This document shows, piece by piece, positions 22,401-34,400 of a stretch of DNA of 64,000 nucleotides. The notes under the pieces are model-generated. The model did no database searches, was not told the origin of the DNA, and was given only the letters and a program-made list of their open reading frames with translations. A program made the translations under genes and the position numbers. This stretch comes from Castanopsis chinensis (taxonomy: Eukaryota > Streptophyta > Magnoliopsida > Fagales > Fagaceae), in assembly GCA_032878915.1 (NCBI GenBank), contig JAVQMG010000108.1, positions 5,952,001 through 6,016,000 on the forward strand, written 5' to 3'. The stretch's first letter is position 1; each line of letters opens with the position of its first letter.

Positions 22401-25400
22401 TGAATGATGTTTTTTTGGGGTTGGGGGGAGATTTGGGGGAAAAGATTGGGAGGGGGGAAGAGGTGCTAGGGATTAGGGAAACATTTTAAAGGAGGGGGGG
22501 GGGGTGGTGGTTGTGGTTTTCAAAACCTCTAACTAACCTCTGCATCAACTTGTTGGTTTTGCCAAAAAAATCCTACCAACCATGGCCACTACAACCCTAT
22601 GAAGCACGGGTGCGATTCCGGATTCGGGTGCGGGTGCTGGTGCTGGTGCGAGTGTGAGACTCGGCAATTTTTGAAAAAGTTGGGTGCGGGTGCGGCGGGG
22701 TGTGGAGATTAAAAAATTATTAAAAATATTTTTATTTATCTTTTCTATATATTTTTACTATTAAAATATTCTTAAAAAACACATCATTATACCTTGATTC
22801 ACAAAACAAAGAAAGAAGAAGGCAAAAAATACAAAACAAAATACAAAACACAAAAGAAAACACAAAGGAAGCAACAAATATTCAGAAAAAAATTAAAGGC
22901 AGATTTACGATGTTTAGGCCTCATTCAAAGCCGATTTCGGCTGTTCCGGTGTGATTCAAGGCATATTTCGGCCTGTTTCGGCATGTTTTGGTCGTTTCAG
23001 TTGCCGGCCGATACAGCTTGATTCCGGCTGAATTTGCCCGGTTCGGTTTGAATCAAAGCCGATTCGGCGCGAATTGAGGCGAGTCGGTGTGAATCCTTGA
23101 AAAAAAAAAAAAAAAAAAAAGCTCAGACGTGGCACCGACGAGCAGGCAACCGTGTCAGACGCTGCGTCCCGCGTCGGGCTGCGTCGGACTCTAGTGCTGC
23201 ACCCTCCCAACCGCGTCCGTGCTTCATAGCTACAAGCATTAAAAACTGCCATTGCTGGATGGTGCTGACCTACCATCTCATTTACCTAGCTAGTGGAAAG
23301 CAATGTGGTTGACATGCTGCAAACCTGAAAATAAAGATTGCCAGAGGTTTCTTTTGCATTGCATTTTTTATTGAAAATCTTCTTTCTTCTTTGCTTAAAA
23401 TATGCTGCCTGTCTTTTTAGGACGCATGCGAGGTTAGAATTTTGGTGTCAATTTAAACCTTGGAATTCTAGAATAGATTCAATTAATAAAATGATATCTT
23501 TTGTGTTTTCCTTAATTTGAATAACTGGCATATTTAGTTTTTACACCTAAAAAATTGCTTTTAATATTTTGAATCATCTAACAGGGAGATCAGAATCATC
23601 ATGGTGTCAATCTGGAGGCTTAAGGAGCTCAGATGCATGTACACCAGAGGTACTGGTGAAAAGATTTTTATTGATAATATTAATGACAATGCATTCACTT
23701 TTATCACTTATTGTATATTCTTTTATCCAATATTTACTTTTCACAATGTAGTTGATGACTTAAATATTTGCTTCCTAGACTGCATATGATTGTGACAATC
23801 CCAAGGAGTCTGAATCTCCTCGTTTTCAAGCTATACTACGTGTCACAAGTGCACCTAGAAAGAGGTTTCCTGCTGATATCAAAAGTTTTTCTCATGAACT
23901 AAATTCCAAAGGTGTTCGGCCGTTCCCATTTTGGAAGCCTCGAGGCTTAAATAACTTGGAGGTACTTAACTTTTAGTTTGCAATATATTTTCTTGAACAT
24001 GATGAGTTGTGCTTTTGGAAGGTCTAGTCGTTCTTAATTTCCTTGCTGTTTTATGCAGGAAATATTGGTCGTCATCCGGGCAAAATTTGACAAAGCAAAG
24101 GAAGAAGTAGACTCTGATTTGGCTATTTTTGCAGCAGATCTGGTGGGAATTCTGGAGAAAAATGCAGATAGTCATCCTGAGTGGCAGGAAACCCTTGAGG
24201 ATTTGCTGGTTTTGGCTCGGAGCTGTGCTATGACATCTCCTGCAGAGTTTTGGCTTCAGTGTGAAGGCATAGTCCAGGAATTGGATGATAGGCGTCAAGA
24301 ACTTCCACCGGGTATGCTGAAGCAGCTTCATACCCGAATGCTTTTCATTCTCACGAGGTGTACTAGATTGTTGCAGTTCCACAAAGAAAGTGGGTTGGCT
24401 GAGGATGAAAATATTTTTCAGTTTCGTCAATCTATAGTCCCGCATTCTGCAGAAAAACGGATTCCTCCAGGCATAGGAAGAGAGTCTAAAAGTTCTAGTG
24501 CTGCAAAGGCCTCAAAGGCAGCTGCAACTAGGAAATCTTACAGTCAGGAGCAGACGAATTGGAAGAAAAACCATTTTGTATCGCCAGGAAATTTTTTCTC
24601 TCCTCCTACATATGACATTTCAAAAAACCTGGAGTCTCCCACAAGCAGGGACCGGATGACTTCTTGGAAGAAACTCCCTTCTCCAGCTGGGAAGAGCATG
24701 AAAGAAGCTGCTCCTTTGAAGTTGCAGAATGATGTTAAGGTTGAATCTTTGAAGGTGAGAGGGGTTTCTGATGCAGATTTGTCTGCTGCTAAGCCTCCTG
24801 AGCTTCCTCCTGCAAAAGATTCTCATGAACATTCTTCCAAGCACCAACACAAAGTTTCTTGGGGTTACTGGGGCGATGATCAACCAAATATTTCTGATGA
24901 AGGTTCAATAATATGTCGCATTTGTGAGGAGGAGGTTCCCACTTTAAATGTGGAAGAGCATTCAAGAATTTGTGCCATTGCTGATCGATGTGATCAGATG
25001 GGTCTAAGTGTTAATGAGCGACTTGTCAGAACTGCAGAAACTCTTGAGAAGATGATTGAGTCATTTGCACAAAAGGATATTCAACATGTAGTAGGAAGTC
25101 CAGATGTTGCAAAAGTATCAAATTCAAGTGTTACAGAAGAATCTGATCTTCTATCTCCAAAACTCAGTGATTGGTCGCGTAGAGGCTCAGAGGACATGCT
25201 TGATTGTTTTCCTGAAGCTGATAATTCTATGTTTATGGATGACCTGAAAGGTTTACCTTCAATGACATGTAAAACTCGTTTTGGTCCAAAATCTGATCAA
25301 GGAATGACAACATCATCTGCTGGTAGCATGACTCCTAGGTCTCCATTATTGACACCAAGGACCAGTCAGATTGAATTGCTCTTGGCAGGAAAGGGTGCCT

Positions 25401-28400
25401 ACTCTGAACATGATGATTTTCCACAGGTATTTCTTTTTCTCATCTAGTTCTCTGTTTGGGTGTTGCAGGATCACTTATTGCCAAAAATGGTGAAATATGT
25501 AAGGTGCTGGTATCTCATTTGCCACTGGGCCTTGAGCCTAATGGCATTTCCATCCCCGATAAGTATGGGGTGGTGGGTGAGGATGTGGATTCAAATCCCG
25601 CTAGGTGTGTCATAATTGGATTTCACCTTCAATGGGAGTTTTTTTTTTGGGTAAAAAACTTTATAAAAGTGGACGCTCATCAAGTACACGGGGGAGTTTA
25701 CAAGAGAAAAAGAGCTAGAAAAAGAAAATAAAAAACAAGAAAAAACAGAACAGTTATCTAGAACCCAGGGAGTCCACGAAATCTACGAACCCCTAAATTG
25801 AAGGAGTCATTGAGCGCCACTCATATAAAGACTTAAACAGCGAAAACTTCAACTTGATCAGGCTGAGCTCCTGGTCGTCAAAGCATCTTGCGTTTTGTTC
25901 GTGCCAAATACACCACATGAGACACAATGGAACCACTAACTAAACTCCCCTACTGCCTCTCCTCCCACACTACCCTGCCAAACTCAACGAAAGTTTTTTT
26001 TTTTTATTTTTATTTATTTTTATTTTTTATTTTTATACTGAAAACGACATCAACCAAGAAACACTGAATAAACAAAATATAATGGACCACAAATCCTGAG
26101 CCATGGGACAATGTTGGAATGAAATTCACGTCCTCCCACTGCGTTTACACATGAAGCACCATTCCAAAATGATAATAATTCTCTTTCTTAATTGATTGGC
26201 AGTCAAAATTCACTTGAACACTACACACCAAACAAACAAAACCACCCTTGATGGGCGAGAGTTTGCCATATACTCTTCAACGGAAACTGTGGCCCACTTC
26301 CCTGCAAAACCTTGTAATTGCTTTTCACTTGGAATTCATTTTATGATGAAGGGACCCATACCAATCTGTCTCCCTACCCCACCTTAATCATACTGCTGTA
26401 AATTAGATCCCCCAATATCTGAGTCACCTCCTCTGATTCCCAATCTTGCACTACACAAATGAACAAAGGGTTCCAATAAAAGTGGCCATGCCTTACCTCC
26501 ATGTAATTTGCAACTGTTGAATTGTGATCACTGGCAATAAGATACAAAGGTGGATGCCAGTCCATCATAGCATCCACCCCCTGCCAAAAACTAATTCCAG
26601 TGCCATCACCTACATCACAATGACTAAAACGAGAAAATCTATCCCACCCTCTCCATACATGTTCCATAAACTCACTCCATGCAATCCCCTCACCTCCCCT
26701 GGGCACCAGGGGTTTGGATCCATATCTCACATCCACCACCCGATGCTAAAAAGCCTCCTCTTCGATCCTATAAAGTCACAGCCACTTGTCAACAAAGCTT
26801 GATTGAGAAGACAAACTCTTAATTTCCAAAGCCTCTTGACTACCAGGGGTGCAACAAGAACTCCAACCCACTAAATGAAATTTAAACTCCTCAGCCATGC
26901 CACCCCAAAGGAAATCTCTTTGGAGTTCTCCATTCAATTTGGCACACCCTTTGGATGAGATAACATAGGTGTAAAATAAGTGGTGAGGCTTGATAATGTA
27001 CTTTCAATGAGAGTGAGTGGCCCCTCTTGACAGATACAACATCTGGCCAATCTCTGTTGCATACAATCTATTATAGGATCCCAAGTGGATTTCTCCTTAA
27101 AAACTGCTCCATATGGAAGTCCCAAGTATTTCATAGGAAGAATTGTTACTTGACATCCAAGTCTTCATCAATATTCAAAACCTCCCCTATTGGCACAATT
27201 TCAGATTTTCCCAAATTTATCCTCAGCCCAGACATTGCCTCAAAGCAAACAAGGATCCCTCTTTTTTATTTTAATATTTCTGATGCTGTATTTTTGCCAA
27301 TCCCAGATGTGACATTGCAGTTCATTCTAGGAAATGTTAATTTTACTTGTTAAAAAGAGAAGAAAAAATAAGGGATTACCAAATATGTACCAGTAGAAAC
27401 AGAGGAATTTCATAACTGATAGCATTGTACATTCAAGGAAACGTTGTTCCAACCTACAAAACAGTTCCTCGTTGCCTGCTTGGCAACTGAACTCCATACA
27501 GTTATGGGAAAGGAGTTTTTGGGAGCAACCTTGTGTCACAAGAATATATTATATATGAACCCAAACAATTATAGAAAATGTTTGGATCCATCTAAAGTGT
27601 TTATTCCAAAATTTATTTTACAAATTAACCTTTTTAAGCAGTTGTTTATGCAGCTTGAGTGGTTGTGCTAGGCGATAAGATCTACCCCAGTGGCGTAGAC
27701 ATTTGTTAGTTATGCAACTCTGCCTAAAATGGCACTCTGAAAGAGATAGAAGGCATTATCAAATTGTTTGACAATGTGATTTAGATTGTTGCGTTTCTGT
27801 AGTAGCGAACTATTTGCTATATTAGTAGAACATTTATATATTATAAATTTGTAGATTGATAAAACTATTGTTAATCTCTAAAAGTTTAAGTTGATAGGAA
27901 ACCCACAACATTGAGGATCGGAACCTAGGTCAATACCATGAGAAATTATCACTTATCCCAAATGCCTAAATTTGTAGTAAATGGTGAATTTAATCACTTA
28001 ACCATCATTCTAGCACTTCCCCTTATGTGTGGGCCTGGCATGTGGAATTTTTAACTTCTAAATGAGTGGTAGAGCAAAGGTTCACTCATGACCATCTACT
28101 CTGATATCATGATACATTGTTGCTTTTCCTAAAAACTTAAACCAATTGAATAAGGTGAATTATTCACTTAACTATTATTTTCTTATATAGACGATTTATA
28201 TTACACCAGAATCTTTTACAAGATTGCAAATACATGGTTTGGCCGATATAGTTTATAATTCTGTTCACAACTTGTTATCCATTCGAATTTACTCTTGGTT
28301 CCCTTAGCATGTACTTGCTGATACTCAATTATTAGTATGTGTACAAGTTTCACTATTTATTTTGTTATGTTAAAATTACTTATGGGCACTGCAGATGAAT

Positions 28401-31400
28401 GAACTTGCCGATATTGCACGATGTGTAGCAAATACACCTCTGGATGATGATCGCTCTATGCCATATCTATTATCTTATCTTGAAGACTTGAGGGTTGTCA
28501 TTGACCGTAGGAAGTTTGATGCACTTACAGTGGAGACATTTGGGGCACGCATTGAGAAACTGATTCGGTGAGTTCTTTGCTGCTACGATTCTTGAATATT
28601 TCAAATTAAAACCACACAGGGCGTTAGATTTTCCATGAATGGTTCTACTGAAATGTTTGTTCAACTTTTCTTTTGTTTGAAACTTCCATTCCTGTGATTT
28701 TAAATTAAAAGGTTTTAACGAGACTGTATGTGAAATTCTTAACCTGTAAGGAATTGTGATTTTCTAGGGAGAAGTATTTGCAGCTTTGTGAGATGGTGGA
28801 AGATGAAAAGGTTGATATTACCAGTACTATAATTGATGAAGATGCTCCTTTGGAGGATGATGTAGTCCGTAGCTTGAGAACAAGTCCTGTACATTCAAAG
28901 GATCGTACCTCTATAGATGACTTTGAGATCATAAAACCAATCAGTCGTGGAGCATTTGGACGTGTTTTCTTGGCTAAAAAGAGAACAACTGGGGACCTAT
29001 TTGCAATAAAGGTATAATGCTTCTTCTGTGATCATGCTCTACCAATGTGCTCTGCATAGGTTACCATGATCATTTATAGAGATTGAATACTTGAGGTGGT
29101 GTCTAGGTGGTAGCTTCCTTAAGAATATATCAGAGCACAATCCTGAATCCTTAAGCATAAGAAGACTGAATCCTTAATAAGCATAAGAAGATGAGCCCAG
29201 CTACCAAATCAAGCGTAGGGACTGAAAAAAGAAGTTTAGACTTTAGTATTAATAATAGGTTGGACAATCCAAGTTATGCTCCCCCTCCCGGCCTCCCCTT
29301 ATCCCCCACCACCCATCTCACCCCCACCCCTAAAAAAACAATTTTTTTTTGGCTATCCATTTATCATTGTTACCATCATTAGCATTTGTTATTTGGCGAA
29401 GCAAATATTTGACCTAAGAGGCTAAGACCTACCTCAACACCAACCTCTCCTTTGTCACTTGAACCAAGTCCTGAGGGAGTGAAATAAATTTTTATTGATT
29501 TTTAGAGACTCTGTTTCTTTCACCTTTTCTAGATAATTAATAATAATAAAATTCTTATTAGAAGGTTTTGTTGAAGATATGAAAATTGGAATCAATAGAT
29601 GCATAACTAAAATAAACAAAGGTAGTTCTTTGTAAAAAGAAGAATTGAAATACTTTACATCTCTTACTTTTACATCGTAGTGGAATGATGTTGCATGTGT
29701 AAGAAGGGGGAGTCAGTTGATCTCCTCCTCTCTCACAGCTGGTCCTCTCTCTCTCTCTCTCTCTCTCTAAGCTGTTCCTTCACCATTGGTGGGTAACAAT
29801 GGCAAGCTCATCTCAAAATTGAGTTTCTGTTTTGGCTGCTGTTGGTTGCTGTGTTGGCTGGTGTGATTTTTTATTTTAATGGAAGAGATGAGGATTTAAA
29901 TTTTAGAATAATAAGTCATAATTCTTTGAAAAACTTAACAATTAAAACAACTTGCCAAACAAGTTTTGAAGGGGGAAAAACAACTTGAAAACCTATATTG
30001 AAAATAAATTCTCAAAACAAGTTTCTTGTTGGTCTTAAAAATACATAACCAAAACAGCAACCACACAGGCTCTTATTGTGTTATTTTTCCATTCTTAAAT
30101 TCCAAACTTCTTAAAACCTTGTAAACATGCATGGGTTTGTCACCTTTTAATCCCATGGGTAGGTTGGGTCTTGCCCAAAATGAACGGGTTGGGTGAGTAA
30201 TGGGTATCGATATTTATTTGAGTAGGCAGTAAATGGTTGACTATACACCCGATCCTGATCTGTCTATGATCCGATTCAAAACTCGCACACCTCACTCATT
30301 TGCCACCTTTGAGGACTGGAAGTCTCTGGTGATTTGCAAGAAGTCCCATAATTTTATTGCCAAGTAGGATGAGAAAGTTGTCAATGCCACTCACCGCATA
30401 GGCACCTAGATCAGGGTTGTCATTACCTCTTGCCAATAGTAATTTCAGGACAGTCCGTTTTTCCCTCTAGTTCCTATAAGATCTTTCTTGTTTATTAGAA
30501 GAAATTAGGCAAAAAAATTTGATGGTATTTTTTTATTTTTATTTCTTATTTTTTGTAAGTTTATTTGATAGTTTTTATTAATTGTTTTAGTAAGTTTTTT
30601 TTTTTTTTTTTTTTGGCACTTCTATTTTGATTTTGCTTGTTAGTGTAATTCAAATAATTTTATTTTAATTGTGCCTATTTTTTAGTTTGATTTTAATTGT
30701 TCTGTATTAATGTTTTAAGTGATGAACTAAAGTTGTTATTTGATGGCTGTATAAAAATATTGGAAGATCTGTGGTTTTTCATCTGAGCCAAACAACAAAA
30801 AATGTTTTTCTGAGCATTTTTAAAAATACAACTAAACACTGAAAAAAGAAAAGGCTGCTTGTAAGTGTTTTCACTTTGTGACAAAAAGCATTTTACACCA
30901 AAGCAAACAGAGCCACCTTGATTCATAAAATAATTAGGGACAAGCCTAGGTGTGATGGTAAATGCCTTCCACTAAAAGTGACAAGTTGTTTTGAGTTTAG
31001 GAATTAGTCTCTCCAAAAAAATTGGAGTAAGGCTGTTTGTCAAACACCTCTCCCTAGCCCAGCTAAAGTGGAAGCTTTTGTGCATTGGATACGACTATAT
31101 ATATATGGACAAAATTTAGCTACAAAATTGGTTGTTGCCTACCTTACTTGATATCTTTATTGGTTGTGAATTTTGACAAATCCACCATTGGATTACATTT
31201 TTTTTTTTGGATTCTCCATGCTACAAAATTTTTAGAAAATTAAATATCAATATCTATGTCATCAATAAATTGTTTAAATTACAAGTTTTTGTAGTTTAAA
31301 ATTATGCATAAAATAGAAACTTAGATTATATAGTAAATAATATTCGATTGACACAAAATTTGACATTTGTATCAGGAGCGTAAATAATATACAATTCAAC

Positions 31401-34400
31401 AATTATATTTTAAAAATATGTAGTAATGTTAGTTTTTTCGAGTAAAGTTGTAGCCTGCTAGTTTTAGCCCCTCTTCTTTATTGGTTTGATTAAAGTTTCT
31501 TTAACTATGATTTTGGTCTCTTGGCTCGAGTGGTACCTCTGGCTCTTCCCCATATAGGAAGACTCAGAGAGTGCTGGTTTGAATCTGGGAGTTGTTGTCT
31601 CATTAAAACTTTTAATGACAAAAAATATGTTCGTTTTGTTTGTTTGTTTTATGTAAATTTTTAATTCCACTTGTAGTTTATCTTCCCTTTTTCTTTTTTT
31701 GGGTAAGTAATGCAAAATTTATTGATAATGAAGAATACTTTATGTTCACAATGATGAACACAAAGTATCATAAAAAATACGAGAATGTCAAATGGAAGAT
31801 CTAAAAGAATTTTGGAACTATAAAATGGAAGAACAATGTGTAAAACCCCAAGCCTAAGACAAATCAAAGAGAGTATGAAATAGCAAGGATTTCAATTGAT
31901 TCAAGGATGTCTCAATATCCTCAAATGTACGACTATTCCATTCCTTCCTTAAAATTCACATCGGACATGCTGGCACCAAGTTCCCTACACCCGAGACATG
32001 TTTCCCAAACAAAATTGTCCAACCATCAGGGAAGATTATCTTATATTTGATTTTGCATGGTTTTGTAGGGATAAATTTCTCCACTTGTTCAGTTTTTTTT
32101 TTTTTTTTTTTGGGGTGTGTGTTTCTAACCCATGGAAGCCTCATCACATCATCCTTCTATGCTTGTATGTTGTCATTGAGCTGTAAAGGATCTTATGTTT
32201 TAATTGCATCTGATATTTGTGTGACTTGCAACAGGTTCTTAAAAAGGCAGATATGATCCGTAAGAATGCTGTAGAAAGTATATTAGCCGAACGTGATATT
32301 TTAATTTCAGTCCGCAACCCTTTTGTGGTGAGCAGGTCTAGCTAGCATATCATTTTTCCCTTTGCTTGAAAATATTAGCTTCATTTTAACATGAATGGGT
32401 CTTTATCAGGTTCGCTTCTTCTATTCTTTTACATGCCGTGAAAACTTGTATCTTGTTATGGAGTATTTGAATGGAGGAGATTTGTATTCATTATTGAGAA
32501 ATTTGGGCTGCTTAGAAGAGGATGTTGCTCGTGTATATATAGCAGAAGTTGTAAGTATATATATTTTCTTCAGAAATGTGATTGGTTCTTATGTTATAGT
32601 GCAATTCTAATGTCTTTGGACCTTTTTCCTTTTTTTTTTTTTGGGGGGGGGGGGGGGGGGGGAGCAGGTGCTTGCTTTGGAATATTTACATTCACTGCGT
32701 GTGGTTCATCGTGATTTGAAGCCTGATAATCTGTTAATTGCACATGATGGTCATATTAAGGTGACAAAATCTTTTATTTGCTCTTTTCTCTTATCTAAGG
32801 AAGATGGTTTAAAGTTGCACAAGTTTACCGAGTATATAGAAGTTTAGAATTCTTGGATAAGGAGTAATCATCCAGGCTCAAATTTGTGCACTTGCACTTA
32901 ACAGCCTGACTCATGTAAAAAATTTACTAGATAATGGAGGTATTAGTACTAAGAAAAAGTAAATTGTCCCCATTGTGCAGTTGACAGACTTTGGGCTTTC
33001 TAAGGTTGGTCTCATCAACAGCACTGATGACTTGTCTGGTCCAGCAGTAAGTGGGACATCCTTACTTGCTGAAGATGAGTCTCAGTTAGCTGAATCCGAG
33101 CATCAGCGAGAAAGGCGGAAAAAGCGATCTGCTGTGGGTACACCTGATTATTTGGCACCAGAGATACTTTTGGGAACAGGACATGGTTCGTATAGCATTT
33201 TCTTAGTTTAAGGTGCTATAATTATCTTATTCTTGTTTTTCTTAAAGTTTAACTTTAGGTTTAACTTTTTTCATCTTGAAAGAAGTGAAGCTTAAGCTAG
33301 TTGGATTATTAATTATAAGCTACATGGTTTCGAAATTTTAGTGCTGATTAACTTTGAATACTAGTCATGCTTCTCTCTCTCACTTTGTACGCGCATACAC
33401 AAACTCACACCAGTATATCATCTACACAACAGCTTCTGCTTTTCTCTTTGGATTGAGCAGTTATTGAAATGGTAGGACTAATAGTGTATCATTGAACCTT
33501 TTCTCTGCAGCTGCTACTGCTGATTGGTGGTCTGTGGGTGTCATATTATTTGAGTTGATTGTTGGCATTCCACCTTTTAATGCTGAACATCCCCAGGTAC
33601 ATGTTCCTTATTTTACTCAGCACGCTGTTGGACATAATAATCTACTACACAATTACCAGGGAAAAAACCTTTTATATGCCTGCCGTAGATTATTTTAAAA
33701 TGATTTTTTCTGTACAAAGAGTAAATTGGGTGATATTATTGGTCAAAAGAATGTCCAGGATACATGGACGTGAGACGTTTATAACATTTAGTTTTAAATT
33801 TGGGACATAAGAATGGATTATTTTTGCTAATTACGTGTGCACCTGGTGGATCTTGAACCCATGACTTCAGCGGCTCAGCCTCAACCTTACTCTTACAATG
33901 AGAGGAGATTCCATTTTAGCTAGAGCTAAATGGCATAAGGACAAGTACTTGGTTTTCAACATAGTTGTTGGGAGTTGACACAATTATTTTTAATGTGTCT
34001 ATGGATGCAAATGAAAATTCATTCAATCTCATGCAAATTATTACTGTGCTAAGTCTTAGGAGGTATGTTATAGATTGGTTCATTTAGATCACATATAATT
34101 TATGCTGTAATAAGCTGGTTTCTGTTTGCAAGACTAGTGTTCTTCCTCAAAACTGGATGATAAATGATACTTCTAGGATAGAGTATATTTATGGTTTTTT
34201 TTGGGGGGTGGGTTTGAAAGATTCTTGATATGAGTTTGCCATCTAAAAGTTTATTTTTTATAAATTTATTTTTATTTTTATTTTATTTTGGGGGGGTATT
34301 TATTGATTATGTTTTGAGTATTGCCGGTTGAGTTATTACTATCATGTTTTTGTTTCCTCTCCTAGACAATATTCGACAATATTCTTAATCGTAAAATACC

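Larger units (their letters stand above)
10913..23584 (+). other. Giant intron 2 (about 12.7 kb) filled with mobile elements
   Basis: Donor gtacgcat at 10913 and acceptor atctaacag ending at 23584. The intron contains LINE pieces in both orientations (about 11165-11410, 11950-12256, 12266-18644, 20786-22075), a foldback element (18948-19532), a retroelement piece with a primer-binding site near 20355, and a hAT-like element (22597-23229). At 11716-11830 a short stretch with a gtttgaatttccc word may be a SINE remnant. None of these adds coding sequence to the kinase. Confidence 0.85.

Noticed and set aside
25456..25731. 91-codon frame after exon 5
   Set aside because: It lies in intron 5 after a clean GT donor and coincides with a SINE-like piece and the start of a LINE tail.
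30943..31615. Possible tRNA genes from A-box and B-box words
   Set aside because: The cloverleaf cannot be drawn and the boxes are degenerate; the surrounding body fits SINEs.
32641..32847. Frame starting MGGGGGGEQVLALEY
   Set aside because: The first codons come from the 20-G tract in the intron. Only the part from 32668 to 32760 is exon; the rest reads into the next intron.
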